Part shown: one piece after another, positions 18,245 through 26,891 of the stretch
Layout: the number at the start of each line of letters is the position of its first letter
Numbering within the stretch: position 1 is the first letter of the stretch
NCBI GenBank assembly: GCA_021741075.1
Contig: JAIOYO010000024.1
Span: forward strand, 1 to 51,123
Source: Flavobacteriales bacterium
Lineage (GTDB): Bacteria > Bacteroidota > Bacteroidia > UBA10329
DNA: 51,123 nt
Reading direction: 5' to 3'
Position numbers and translations under genes: made by a program
The notes under the pieces: model-generated
Databases searched by the model: none
The model's input: the letters and a program-made list of their open reading frames with translations, nothing else
Told to the model about the DNA's origin: nothing

Positions 18245-19135
18245 ATGGCTTTCATAGACTATTACAAAACACTAGGCATTGCCAAAACTGCCACCGAGGC
18301 TGAGATTAAAAAAGCCTATCGGAAAATGGCGCGTAAGTACCATCCAGATGTAAACCCCAACGATAAGGCTTCGGAAGAGAAGTTTAAAGCAGTAAGTGAA
18401 GCAAATGAGGTGCTGAGCAATGCAGAAAACAGAAAGAAGTACGATAAGTACGGAGAAAACTGGAAACATGCCGATGATATAGAACGTCAGCAACAGCAGT
18501 ATGCACGGCAGCAGCAATCGCGGCAGCAACCTGGAGCTGGCTATGGAGACGAAGGCTATTCCGATTTCTTTGAGTCTATGTTCGGTGGCGGTCCATCAAG
18601 AGGAAACCGCAGCGTTAAGTTTAGAGGACAAGACTACAATGCCGAGTTACAGTTAGACCTTCGGGAAGTTTACATTACACACAAACGCACCCTCACAGTA
18701 AATGGAAAAAACATCAGATTGACCATACCTGCGGGAGTTAAGGATGGGCAGCAGATTAAGATTCCTGGGCATGGAGGCGAAGGAATCAATGGTGGCCCTA
18801 AAGGCGATTTGGTTATTCGTTTTGCCATTACCAACAACACCGATTTTAAACGTGATGGCGATAATCTCTACGCTACCGTTAAGCTAGACCTCTACACCGC
18901 CATGCTTGGAGGCGATTTAATGGTAAATACCTTTGATGGTAAAGTAAAACTGACCGTGCAACCCGAAACTGCCAACGGTACCAAGGTGAAGCTAAAAGGA
19001 AAGGGTTTTCCTGTTTACAAGCATGATGGCCAATTTGGCGATTTGTACATTACATACGAGCTTCAAACGCCCACCAACCTTGGCACCAAGGAGAAACAAT
19101 TGTTTGAAGAACTAGCTAAACTCAGACAGGTATGA
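18245..19135 (+). CDS. cbpA: DnaJ-family co-chaperone / curved DNA-binding protein CbpA
   Basis: The 296-residue protein has an N-terminal J domain (residues 4-70) with the HPD motif in KYHPDVNP, which stimulates DnaK ATPase. A Gln/Gly-rich linker (about 80-120, [17 protein letters not shown]) follows, then two C-terminal beta-sandwich substrate-binding domains ([28 protein letters not shown]). The zinc-finger region of true DnaJ is missing, which is the hallmark of CbpA-type proteins. The next gene encodes its usual partner CbpM and starts inside the cbpA stop region with a four-base ATGA overlap, strongly supporting this assignment over a generic DnaJ. Confidence 0.92.
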   Translation: MAFIDYYKTLGIAKTATEAEIKKAYRKMARKYHPDVNPNDKASEEKFKAVSEANEVLSNAENRKKYDKYGENWKHADDIERQQQQYARQQQSRQQPGAGYGDEGYSDFFESMFGGGPSRGNRSVKFRGQDYNAELQLDLREVYITHKRTLTVNGKNIRLTIPAGVKDGQQIKIPGHGGEGINGGPKGDLVIRFAITNNTDFKRDGDNLYATVKLDLYTAMLGGDLMVNTFDGKVKLTVQPETANGTKVKLKGKGFPVYKHDGQFGDLYITYELQTPTNLGTKEKQLFEELAKLRQV

Positions 19136-19428
19136 AAACAGAAAAACTGATACTCATAGAACAACTTTGTGTGCACTACGAGGTTGAACCTGCATTCTTT
19201 TCCAACCTTCAAGAAACAGGGCTTATAGAGATTTGTGTAGTGGAGGAGGCAAGCTACTTACATCAAGATGCTGTGAATGATGTAGAACGAATGGTTCGGA
19301 TTCATCACGATTTGCACGTAAACCCAGAAGGGATTGATGTGGTGTTTAATCTCCTTAAAAAGATAGATAATTTGAATGCTGAAGTTCTCGAACTCAAGAA
19401 CCGATTAAAACGGTACGAGGATAGCTGA
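19132..19428 (+). CDS. cbpM: Chaperone modulator CbpM
   Basis: The 98-residue protein follows cbpA with a four-base overlap, the typical arrangement for CbpM, which binds the J domain of CbpA and inhibits both its co-chaperone and DNA-binding activity. The sequence has the MerR-like helical N-terminal half ([25 protein letters not shown]) and a terminal coiled coil ([23 protein letters not shown]) seen in the family. It ends eight bases before the end of the convergent sulP gene. Confidence 0.88.
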   Translation: MKTEKLILIEQLCVHYEVEPAFFSNLQETGLIEICVVEEASYLHQDAVNDVERMVRIHHDLHVNPEGIDVVFNLLKKIDNLNAEVLELKNRLKRYEDS

Positions 19429-19435
19429 AGTGGAT

Positions 19436-20965
19436 TCAAACATCATCTACTACCAACTTATAGGTTGGGTCTTCTAGGATATTCACATCAATAATCTTCT
19501 CTGCATTTTTCAAAAGCAGAATGCAATCTGGACTAAGGTGTTTTAGCTGAAGCTTTTTTCCTGCGTTTAAGTATCGCTCAGAAAGTTTGTTTAAGGCTTC
19601 GATGGCCGACATATCTACCACGCGGCTTTCTTCAAAGTCGATGATTACCTCTTCTGGGTCGTTCTGCACATCAAACTTCTCGTTAAACGCAGTAACAGAA
19701 CCAAAAAACAATGGACCGTAAATTTCATAGTGCTTAACTCCATCAGCATCCACAAATTTTCTTGCCCGAATGCGTTGGGCGTTATCCCACGCAAAAACCA
19801 ATGCCGAAATGATTACGCCAACAAGAACGGCCAAAGCCAAATTATGAACAATGGCGGTTACCAACGTAACCAGCACCATCACAATAATGTCTGATTTAGG
19901 CATGCGGTTTAAGGTTTTTAAACTGGCCCATTCAAATGTGCCAATAGAAACCATAATCATCAGTCCGGTAAGAGCTGCCATTGGTACTTTTTCAATCAAT
20001 CCAGCACCAAACATGATAAAAACAAGCAGCATCACCGAGGCTACGATACCCGATAGTCGCGCACGAGCGCCAGAGGAAATATTGATGAGGCTTTGTCCAA
20101 TCATGGCACAACCACCCATGCCAGAAAACACACCCGAAAGAATGTTTGCCGCACCTTGGGCAATGGCTTCCTTGTTGCCACGCCCACGGGTTTGTGTGAT
20201 TTCGTCAATGATGTTCAACGTTAAAAGGCTTTCAATTAAACCAACACCGGCCATGATGCCCGCATAAGGGAAAATGAGTACGAGTGTTTCCCAATTCAAC
20301 GGAATGTTTGGAAGATGAAAAGGAGGGAAGCCACCTTGGATGGAGGCAATATCGCCCACTGTTCGGGTGTCAATTCCCAATGCCACCACAATTCCGAAAA
20401 TGGAAAGAATGGCCACCAACGAAGACGGAATGGCCTTGCTAATTTTAGGTAATCCCCAAATGATAAACATGGTGGTTAACACCAATCCGAGCATGATGTA
20501 GAGTTCGGTTCCCATTAACCAGTTACCACTGGCATCTTTAAACTGATCTAACTGAGACATGAAAATGATGATGGCCAATCCGTTCACAAATCCGAAGATA
20601 ACGGGGTGCGGAACCAAGCGCATCAGTTTACCAAGCTTCATAAATCCTGCTGCCATTTGAATGAATCCGGCAAGCACCACAGTGGCAAAAACGTATTCCA
20701 CTCCGTGAGATTTGGCAAGTGTTACCAATACCACGGCAACAGCTCCGGTTGCTCCAGATATCATCCCCGGTCTTCCTCCCAAAATGGAAGTCACAAATCC
20801 CATCATAAAGGCTGCGTATAAACCTGTAAGTGGAGAAAGTCCAGCAATCAAAGCAAAGGCAACCGCTTCTGGAACCAAAGCCAATGCTACGGTTAAACCA
20901 GATAGGATTTCGTTCTTGTAATCTACCTTTTGGGTAAGGTCAAACAGGTTGAAGTACTTTTTCAT
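19436..20965 (-). CDS. SulP family inorganic anion transporter with STAS domain
   Basis: A 509-residue inner-membrane protein. About 400 residues of hydrophobic helices contain the SulP signatures PEAVAFALIAGLSPLTGLYAA near residue 32 and GGMxG-like FSGMGGCAMIGQSLINISSG near 280. The C-terminal 110 residues are a STAS domain (EEVIIDFEESRVVDMSAIEALNKL). SulP proteins move sulfate, bicarbonate or other anions, and the substrate cannot be told from sequence. In Bacteroidota, SulP genes often neighbour stress and envelope genes, as here. The gene converges on cbpM. Its upstream region holds an 18-base perfect dyad. Confidence 0.9.
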   Translation of the reverse strand: MKKYFNLFDLTQKVDYKNEILSGLTVALALVPEAVAFALIAGLSPLTGLYAAFMMGFVTSILGGRPGMISGATGAVAVVLVTLAKSHGVEYVFATVVLAGFIQMAAGFMKLGKLMRLVPHPVIFGFVNGLAIIIFMSQLDQFKDASGNWLMGTELYIMLGLVLTTMFIIWGLPKISKAIPSSLVAILSIFGIVVALGIDTRTVGDIASIQGGFPPFHLPNIPLNWETLVLIFPYAGIMAGVGLIESLLTLNIIDEITQTRGRGNKEAIAQGAANILSGVFSGMGGCAMIGQSLINISSGARARLSGIVASVMLLVFIMFGAGLIEKVPMAALTGLMIMVSIGTFEWASLKTLNRMPKSDIIVMVLVTLVTAIVHNLALAVLVGVIISALVFAWDNAQRIRARKFVDADGVKHYEIYGPLFFGSVTAFNEKFDVQNDPEEVIIDFEESRVVDMSAIEALNKLSERYLNAGKKLQLKHLSPDCILLLKNAEKIIDVNILEDPTYKLVVDDV

Positions 20966-20988
20966 TCAGATTAATCAATACATCTTCG

Positions 20989-21006
20989 GCAGAAAACATT
21001 TTCTGC
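20989..21006 (-). promoter_or_regulatory. Perfect 18-base dyad upstream of the SulP gene
   Basis: GCAGAAAA and TTTTCTGC are separated by CA and form a perfect inverted repeat 24-41 bases before the sulP start. The position and symmetry suit an operator for a dimeric regulator or a hairpin in the transcript leader. No T tract of terminator type follows on the minus strand. Confidence 0.4.
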
Positions 21007-21173
21007 AGAAACAATCTCAAAATTGAAGGAGAGAATCGCGGTTATGTATGCGGTTTAGCAGTATTAAACCCCGATTTTTCAATTGGCGCGCAAAAGTACT
21101 CCTCCTTTTTTCTTACCCAAGAGGAATACGCGAAAGAAGTTCGGAAATGGACAAACAGTTCATTTTCGTGCCT

Positions 21174-21181
21174 TAGCTTTG
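21174..21181 (+). promoter_or_regulatory. Candidate -7 element for the M48 protease gene
   Basis: TAGCTTTG is an exact match to TAnnTTTG and lies 16 bases before the ATG at 21198. No convincing TTG element is seen at the expected upstream distance. Confidence 0.35.
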
Positions 21182-21197
21182 CTGCTTAATCAGTCAC

Positions 21198-22004
21198 ATG
21201 AAAAAACTACTTACTGTATCGGTTTTCCTTTCTCTTGCTTACGGTTGTACTACGGTTCCAATTACCGGAAGAAAACAGATGAATCTATTGCCAGAGAGCC
21301 AAATGATGGGAATGGCAGTAACCAGTTACAATCAATTTGTGAGTTCAAATGCCATGGTTGCGGCAAACGATGCCCTATCGCAACAGGTAAAAGAAATAGG
21401 AGAGAAGGTGGCTGCTGCAGCAACCAGATACCTGAGAATAAAAGGTGCTTCGGACAGAGTGGCTGGTTTTAAATGGGATTTTCAAGTGGCAGAAAGCAAT
21501 GAAGTGAATGCATGGTGCATGCCAGGCGGAAAGGTAGTGTTCTACACAGGCATTCTTCCTATTTGTCAAGATGCAGATGGTATTGCCGTGGTAATGGGAC
21601 ACGAAGTAGCACACGCCATTGCCCGTCATGGCAACGAACGCATGAGTCAAGGTTTGATGGTGCAAGGAGGCGGAATGGCCTTAGATCTTGCCACTTCTGG
21701 TCAATCTGCGCAGAATAGAGCTTTGTTTAATCAAGCGTATGGTTTAGGAACTGCTGTTGGTGCCATTCTTCCTTTTTCAAGACTTCATGAAAGCGAGGCA
21801 GATGAAATGGGATTGATTTTTACCGCCATGGCGGGATATGACCCAGCAAAAGCAGTTCCGTTTTGGGAGCGTATGTCTAGATTGGGAGGAAGTCGACCGC
21901 CAGAGTTCTTAAGCACACATCCTGATCCTGAAAAACGAAGCGAAAAGTTGGCGCAGCAAGTGCGTGTTGCACGTGCTTACGCAAGCAAGTACGGAACAAA
22001 TTAA
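21198..22004 (+). CDS. M48-family zinc metalloprotease lipoprotein
   Basis: The 268-residue protein begins with a lipoprotein signal (MKKLLTVSVFLSLAYGC), so it should be anchored at the outer or inner membrane with the catalytic part in the periplasm. The zinc motif HEVAHAIARHGNE lies near residues 135-147, and the third ligand sits in the downstream ESEADEMGL. The end (FLSTHPDPEKRSEKL) is typical of M48 proteins of the LoiP/YcaL type, which degrade misfolded or mislocalised envelope proteins. Residues TTVPITGRKQMNLL after the lipidated Cys also match this group. The placement next to CbpA/CbpM fits an envelope or protein quality-control role, though no operon link is shown. Confidence 0.9.
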   Translation: MKKLLTVSVFLSLAYGCTTVPITGRKQMNLLPESQMMGMAVTSYNQFVSSNAMVAANDALSQQVKEIGEKVAAAATRYLRIKGASDRVAGFKWDFQVAESNEVNAWCMPGGKVVFYTGILPICQDADGIAVVMGHEVAHAIARHGNERMSQGLMVQGGGMALDLATSGQSAQNRALFNQAYGLGTAVGAILPFSRLHESEADEMGLIFTAMAGYDPAKAVPFWERMSRLGGSRPPEFLSTHPDPEKRSEKLAQQVRVARAYASKYGTN

Positions 22005-22053
22005 TGTCTTCAAAGACAATATCTTTGTTCCATTAATGTTAAAAAGAGTGCCA

Positions 22054-22248
22054 ATGAAATTTAAATTGATTCTGTGGGTCTTCTGCTTGCCTGTTGTACT
22101 ATCCAGTGGCTGCAAAAATGGCTGCATGGAATGTACAGGGATGAGTGCTCCACGCGAATTCTGTGAGGGAGATTATACAGATAAATCACATTATCAAAAT
22201 GCAATCAATGCGTACGAAGCTACAGGTGGTGTTTGTGAAGAGAATTAG
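22054..22248 (+). CDS. Small cysteine-rich lipoprotein, first of a tandem pair
   Basis: The start at 22054 gives 64 residues with a clear lipoprotein signal (MKFKLILWVFCLPVVLSSGC). An ATG at 22036 would add six residues. The mature part is short, acidic and carries paired cysteines (CKNGCMEC), then FCEGDYTDKSHYQNAINAY and a final GGVC. The same pattern of spacing recurs in the next gene (CSRCEEC, ICETEFDNPDQYEDAI, GASC), so the two are paralogues. The function is unknown. Disulfide formation in the periplasm is expected. Confidence 0.6.
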   Translation: MKFKLILWVFCLPVVLSSGCKNGCMECTGMSAPREFCEGDYTDKSHYQNAINAYEATGGVCEEN

Positions 22249-22432
22249 TCTTTTTGCCGTTGCAATGAGCTTGATAATCCTCACCGGATGCAGCCGTTGC
22301 GAGGAGTGCCAGTACCAAGGCTCATCAGAAACAATTTGCGAAACCGAATTCGACAACCCCGATCAATACGAAGATGCTATTGCTGATAGAGAAAGTCAAG
22401 GGGCCAGCTGTACATCAACCGGAGGGTTCTGA
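22235..22432 (+). CDS. Small cysteine-rich lipoprotein, second of a tandem pair
   Basis: Starting at the GTG at 22235 gives 65 residues with a typical lipoprotein signal (MKRISLFAVAMSLIILTGC). Longer in-frame starts exist but would bury the signal, so this start is preferred. It overlaps the end of the first gene by 14 bases, suggesting coupling. The mature part (CSRCEECQYQG, then ICETEFDNPDQYEDAI and GASC) mirrors its neighbour with about the same spacing of cysteines and the same DxxxYxxAI core. No family name is known to me. Confidence 0.6.
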   Translation: MKRISLFAVAMSLIILTGCSRCEECQYQGSSETICETEFDNPDQYEDAIADRESQGASCTSTGGF

Positions 22433-22463
22433 TTTCAATTTACATATCCAAGCAAAAGCATGA

Positions 22464-22492
22464 TTGCCATCACGGCAACTTGGTTATTTTTG
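22464..22492 (+). promoter_or_regulatory. Bacteroidota-type promoter for efp
   Basis: TTG at 22464-22466 and TATTTTTG at 22485-22492, an exact TAnnTTTG match, are separated by 18 bases. The latter lies 18 bases before the efp start at 22511, giving a short leader. This is the best-spaced promoter match noticed in the window. Confidence 0.6.
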
Positions 22493-22510
22493 CCGTATAA
22501 ATCACATTAA

Positions 22511-23071
22511 ATGGCTTCAACATCAGATATTAAGGTGGGTTCTGTAATTCGTTACAACGATGAACTCTGTATTGTAAGTGAAAAGCAACACACCATGCCC
22601 GGAAAAGGCGGTGCGTTCTACCAAGTTAAGATGAAATCCATACAAAGTGGACGAAACTACGAGAATAGATTTCGTTCGGGAGAATCCGTTGATATTGCAA
22701 GATTGATGTATAACGAATTGCAGTACATCTATGAAGAGGGTGAGCATTTCGTTTGCATGAATCAGGAAACGTATGAGCAGGTAATGATTCCTAAAAAGTT
22801 GTTTGGCGAAAATGCCAAGTTTCTAAAGGAAAGCATGATTGTAAAGGTTGGTTTTGAAAGCGACCAACCAATTCTCGCAGAAGCACCAACCTTTGTTGAG
22901 CTGCTAATTACCCGTTCAGAACCTGGAATAAAAGGCGATACTGCAACAAACAGTATGAAACCAGCAACATTAGAAACAGGAGCAGAAATCAGAGTTCCTT
23001 TGTTCGTAAACGAAGGAGAAATGATTAAGATTGATACGCGCACTGGAGAGTACGTAGAACGCGTTAAGTAA
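22511..23071 (+). CDS. efp: Translation elongation factor P
   Basis: The 186-residue protein has the three beta-barrel domains and usual length of EF-P, which binds between the P and E sites of stalled ribosomes and speeds peptide bond formation at polyproline stretches. The N-terminal KOW-like domain shows the loop MPGKGGAF with Lys32 at the tip, the position that is modified in many bacteria. The C-terminal OB domain ends with the signature TGAEIRVPLFVNEGEMIKIDTRTGEYVERV. No EpmA/EpmB-type genes are nearby, so the modification state is unknown. lpxD follows after six bases. Confidence 0.96.
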   Translation: MASTSDIKVGSVIRYNDELCIVSEKQHTMPGKGGAFYQVKMKSIQSGRNYENRFRSGESVDIARLMYNELQYIYEEGEHFVCMNQETYEQVMIPKKLFGENAKFLKESMIVKVGFESDQPILAEAPTFVELLITRSEPGIKGDTATNSMKPATLETGAEIRVPLFVNEGEMIKIDTRTGEYVERVK

Positions 23072-23077
23072 ATCCTA

Positions 23078-24007
23078 TTGAAATTCGATAATCCCATATC
23101 GGCAGCTAATCTTGCTGCCAAACTCGGTGCGGAATGTATCGGAGATGGGAAAATTAAACTTACCGGAATCAATGAGATTCATCGTGTAACAGAAGGAGAT
23201 ATCACCTTCTGCGACAATTCAAAGTACATAACGCCAGCGCTAGCTTCTGCGGCTAGCTGCGTGCTGGTAAACGAACGTTTTGAAGCGCCAAAAGGAAAGG
23301 TTCTTCTGCTTTTAGAAAAACCATTTGTTGCCTTTACAGAGCTTTCGAAAGAAACCAGAGGTTCTTTTGCAACGAATGAGATGGTTAGTTCCTCTGCCAA
23401 AATTGGTGAAGGAACGCTAATTATGCCAGGAGCATTTATTGGTAGAAATGCTCAGATTGGTACGAATTGCGTCATTCATCCCAACGTTACCATTTATGAT
23501 GGCTGCTCTATAGGCAACAACGTTATTATTCATTCGGGAACAGTTTTGGGAGCTGACGCCTTCTACTTTCAGCGAAAAGGAAGCTACAATAAGCTTCATT
23601 CCTGCGGAGCAGTTCGTATTGAGGATGACGTTGAAATTGGTGCCAATTGTACCATTGATCGTGGTGTTACGTCAGAAACCGTCATTGGTCAAGGAACCAA
23701 GATTGATAATCTAGTACAGATTGGTCATGATACCGTGGTTGGCAAGAATTGCCTTTTTGCTTCACAAGTTGGAATTGCTGGCGTTGTAAATGTAGAAGAT
23801 GACGTCATCCTCTGGGGGCAAGTAGGCGTTCAAAAAGACCTTACCATCGGAAAAGGAGCGGTGGTTTTAGGTCAATCCGGTATTGCAAAATCGCTGAATG
23901 GCGGTGTCACATATTTTGGCAGCCCAGTACGTGAAGCACGCGAAAAAATGAAAGAATTGGCACTGATAAAGCAACTACCATCTATCATTGAAGAGCTACG
24001 AAGGTAA
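23078..24007 (+). CDS. lpxD: UDP-3-O-acylglucosamine N-acyltransferase
   Basis: The 309-residue protein starts at a TTG codon six bases after efp. Residues 1-100 resemble the LpxD uridine-binding domain (LTGINEIHRVTEGDITFCDNSKY). From about 105 to 290 there are left-handed beta-helix hexapeptide repeats, with the presumed catalytic His in IGHDTVVG (about residue 220) and the FASQVGIAG segment. LpxD adds the second hydroxyacyl chain from acyl-ACP to UDP-acylglucosamine in lipid A synthesis at the inner face of the cytoplasmic membrane. Bacteroidota often have more than one LpxD-like gene, so this could be the second copy. The short end, IIEELRR, is helical. Confidence 0.85.
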   Translation: MKFDNPISAANLAAKLGAECIGDGKIKLTGINEIHRVTEGDITFCDNSKYITPALASAASCVLVNERFEAPKGKVLLLLEKPFVAFTELSKETRGSFATNEMVSSSAKIGEGTLIMPGAFIGRNAQIGTNCVIHPNVTIYDGCSIGNNVIIHSGTVLGADAFYFQRKGSYNKLHSCGAVRIEDDVEIGANCTIDRGVTSETVIGQGTKIDNLVQIGHDTVVGKNCLFASQVGIAGVVNVEDDVILWGQVGVQKDLTIGKGAVVLGQSGIAKSLNGGVTYFGSPVREAREKMKELALIKQLPSIIEELRR

Positions 24008-24128
24008 GTGTAACCCGTAGTGCGACTGTTTATTAGTTGCTTTAGTCATGTTGTTACTCTAATTAGTCTAATAGTTTAACTATGACTAGAATTGCTTCGT
24101 AATTTCAAGGCAAATTACTCTCCATCAG

Positions 24129-25388
24129 TTGACTAGCATCAGTAAGAATAAGAACGAGCAAATCATTCTTGAAACACTCAAGATTGCTAATTCGGCCTTG
24201 AAGTTGAAAAACCTCAAGCTGAATTCGTTACTTGAGATTACCAATGCAATCAATAACAATTTCTCGAGAGAGCAGCTGCTCAAAATCTTTGAATTTGTTC
24301 TCAGAAACCAGTTAAATATTGGTCGATTGCTATTTTACACACAAGACGAAGATTGGGAGCAATCCATTGCTCATGGACTTATTCCTGGTGTTCAGCTACC
24401 AAATTTGGAAGAAGAGTTGCTGAAAATTCTTGAAGTTCAAGAAATTAAGAAGGCGGGAGACCGCTATTTCGGACAGTTTGACGTAATCATTCCTATTCTT
24501 CACAAGAATCAACCACTGGCATATTTGCTTGCAGGAGACATCAATGAGGATTTGATTGAGAATACCAAAACCCGCCATATTCCGTTCATTCAGACCTTGG
24601 CAAACATTATCATGGTTTCTATTGAGAATAAGCGATTGTTCAAGGAGAACCTGCGTAGAGCAGGAATGAAACGTGAAATGGAGCTTGCGTCTGAAATGCA
24701 GAATATGCTTTTTCCGAGCAAATTACCACACAACGAAAGGATTGAGATGGCTGCTTACCACAAGCCGCATCAAGATGTTGGTGGAGATTATTACGATTTC
24801 ATTCAGTTAAGCGACAACGAGATTGCCTTCTGTATGGCAGATGTTTCTGGTAAAGGGGTATCAGCCGCTTTGCTGATGTCGAACTTTCAGGCAAATTTGA
24901 GAGCGTTGTTTCAGCAACAGACAACTCTTACCGACCTTATTCAAGAACTCAATCAGAAGGTTTTGAATTCTGCCATGGGCGAAAAGTTCATCACCATTTT
25001 CATTGGCAAATACAATTCAGTCACGCGCGTTTTACAGTACGTTAATGCAGGGCAGAATCCACCAATTCTTGTTTCAAACAATACAACCAGCGCCTTATCT
25101 ACCGGTTGTCCTGGACTTGGAATGTTGGACGATTTACCAACAATTCGGGAAGGCGTAGTGATTCTTGATCCAGATTCCGTTATTACCTGCTACACAGATG
25201 GCGTGGTGGAGTTAGAGAATATGCGTGAGCGCGAGTTTGGTGAGAGTAGATTAGAACTTGTGTTGCTTGATAATCAGCACAATCCGGTTCGAGAGATTAA
25301 CGAAAATATTGTCAAATTGCTACGTAGCCACAAAGGCCAAATGCCATATGTAGATGACATTGCATTACTCACCACTCGGTTCAAGTAG
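24129..25388 (+). CDS. GAF-like plus PP2C/SpoIIE phosphatase (RsbU type)
   Basis: A 419-residue soluble protein, read from a TTG at 24129. After a short helical start, residues 40-180 look like a GAF sensor (NFSREQLLKIFEFVLRN to IPFIQTLANIIMVSIENKRLF). Then comes the linker helix MKREMELASEMQNMLFPS that is diagnostic for RsbU-like phosphatases. The PP2C/SpoIIE domain follows, with metal-binding Asp residues in DVGGDYYDF, ADVSGKGV (about residue 237), CYTDGVVE and DDIALL. Such enzymes dephosphorylate anti-sigma-factor antagonists in partner-switching pathways. No STAS/HPK partner is in the window. It converges on the O-antigen ligase gene and overlaps it by 24 bases. Confidence 0.85.
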   Translation: MTSISKNKNEQIILETLKIANSALKLKNLKLNSLLEITNAINNNFSREQLLKIFEFVLRNQLNIGRLLFYTQDEDWEQSIAHGLIPGVQLPNLEEELLKILEVQEIKKAGDRYFGQFDVIIPILHKNQPLAYLLAGDINEDLIENTKTRHIPFIQTLANIIMVSIENKRLFKENLRRAGMKREMELASEMQNMLFPSKLPHNERIEMAAYHKPHQDVGGDYYDFIQLSDNEIAFCMADVSGKGVSAALLMSNFQANLRALFQQQTTLTDLIQELNQKVLNSAMGEKFITIFIGKYNSVTRVLQYVNAGQNPPILVSNNTTSALSTGCPGLGMLDDLPTIREGVVILDPDSVITCYTDGVVELENMREREFGESRLELVLLDNQHNPVREINENIVKLLRSHKGQMPYVDDIALLTTRFK

Positions 25389-26891
25389 GTTTTCTTCGGT
25401 TTTGGTTTCTGAATTTTCTTGGAGGTGATACACCTCAAAGGCAACAATTGCCGCTATAAATCCCCAGAATGGAGCAGATGCCTTATCAGTATCTAAGAAG
25501 TTATTCAGGAGGCCGTGTATGAGGTAGGTGATGATTCCAAGAAAGAGATTCACCATGTATAACCGATACTCGGTATTTTTTATGCGAGGATAGAGCATAA
25601 CAGAATAGTAAATCACGCAGATAATTAAGATAAGGAATGAAACCATTCCGAATACACCCGACTCAGATAGAGGACCGATATATTCGCTGTGAGCATTACC
25701 TGCGTCACCAGCGTTTGTGCTGATGATTGTCTTTTCATCTGCAAGCTGAAACGGAGCATATTGGAACATGTACGTTCCTGGTCCCCAACCAACAAATGGT
25801 CGTTCTTTAAACATACGCCAAGCAGCACTCCATCTGTTTAATCGTTCCAAATTAGAAGCATCAGTAGATATATTGGTTATCGATTGAAGATGCTCGGTAA
25901 ACTCGGCTGATGAGTCTTGTCGGTTCTTTTCCAATTTCATGATAATGGTGTCCCAAGAAAGGAAAAGGGCCACCAAGAATGCTCCAGCGATGGCCATAAT
26001 CGTGGTGAATCGAATTCGTAATCGCATCACTAAATAAACACCCAATGCTCCAATAAGGCTTACCCACGCTGCCCGCGTGTATGATAGTATTAGCGCTAAG
26101 CTAAATAGAACAAAGATTCCGAAGAAAATCAGTTTCCAACTCTTACTATAATTGCTGCTGAATGTGAGCGCAATTATTAACGGGTAGAACATTGCTAACA
26201 TAGCACCGTATGATGTGTGGTCGTTGAAAAAAGGCGACATTACCCAGTGCGCTGGTTGCTCCAGAAAACCATACATGGCATGATGAATAATGGTGTAGCA
26301 AATGATACCAATGAAGGCGGTCATGTACATAGCCAAAAACAACTTGATGTTCTTGAAATCGCGAAACAACTGTGCCATCACAAAGTAGAATGCAGTGACG
26401 TACCATAACCTCGAAACAAAATATTTAAGCGAAACCAACGGCATTTCACTTGTTAAGGTTGTGATGCCAATCCAAGCAAGATTGATAATGATGGCAAGCG
26501 TAATGGGATGGTCAGCGATGCGCTTATCGAATTTTCTTTCTGCAAATAACTTCAAAAGAAAAATGAGAAGCATTCCAAACAGCAAAGGGTCTGTTGGAAG
26601 TGTTAGTCCAACTCCAAGTCCGATATCGGTGAGATTTACTGATAGGGGTGTAAAAAATACAATGAGAAGTGCAAGTTTATCTAGTGCAAAAAGCGCTAGT
26701 AGGGTAATTACTAAAAGTACCGGCAGGATAGGGGCGTAGTAAAACTCGAAAGCAATTAATACGGCATTCAAAAGAGCAAAGCCTCCGCCAACCCAATAAA
26801 TGGATTTGGAGGTAGTTAAAGATCTTCGAATAGAACCAATCAAGGTGTCAGAGTTGGTTTGCAGAGTCTTTTCCTCGAACGTTTTCCACAA
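25365..26891 (-). CDS. O-antigen ligase/polymerase family (Wzy_C) membrane protein
   Basis: The 508-residue protein has about ten to twelve hydrophobic segments. The large periplasmic loop around residues 300-390 (ERLNRWSAAWRMFKERPFVGWGPGTYMFQY, then NAHSEYIGPLSESG) is the O-antigen ligase/Wzy_C signature with its Arg and His residues. Such proteins join or polymerise undecaprenyl-linked glycans in the periplasm. Ligase and polymerase cannot be told apart from sequence alone. It sits downstream of two Wzz-like genes and a flippase gene on the same strand, as expected for a capsule or exopolysaccharide locus, and its start lies within the end of the preceding Wzz-like gene (44-base overlap). 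Confidence 0.88.
   Translation of the reverse strand: MWKTFEEKTLQTNSDTLIGSIRRSLTTSKSIYWVGGGFALLNAVLIAFEFYYAPILPVLLVITLLALFALDKLALLIVFFTPLSVNLTDIGLGVGLTLPTDPLLFGMLLIFLLKLFAERKFDKRIADHPITLAIIINLAWIGITTLTSEMPLVSLKYFVSRLWYVTAFYFVMAQLFRDFKNIKLFLAMYMTAFIGIICYTIIHHAMYGFLEQPAHWVMSPFFNDHTSYGAMLAMFYPLIIALTFSSNYSKSWKLIFFGIFVLFSLALILSYTRAAWVSLIGALGVYLVMRLRIRFTTIMAIAGAFLVALFLSWDTIIMKLEKNRQDSSAEFTEHLQSITNISTDASNLERLNRWSAAWRMFKERPFVGWGPGTYMFQYAPFQLADEKTIISTNAGDAGNAHSEYIGPLSESGVFGMVSFLILIICVIYYSVMLYPRIKNTEYRLYMVNLFLGIITYLIHGLLNNFLDTDKASAPFWGFIAAIVAFEVYHLQENSETKTEENLLEPSGE

Noticed and set aside
24032..24092. TAGTCAT and ATGACTA as a hairpin or operator upstream of the phosphatase gene
   Set aside because: The arms are only seven bases long and more than 30 bases apart in an AT-rich region, so chance pairing is likely.
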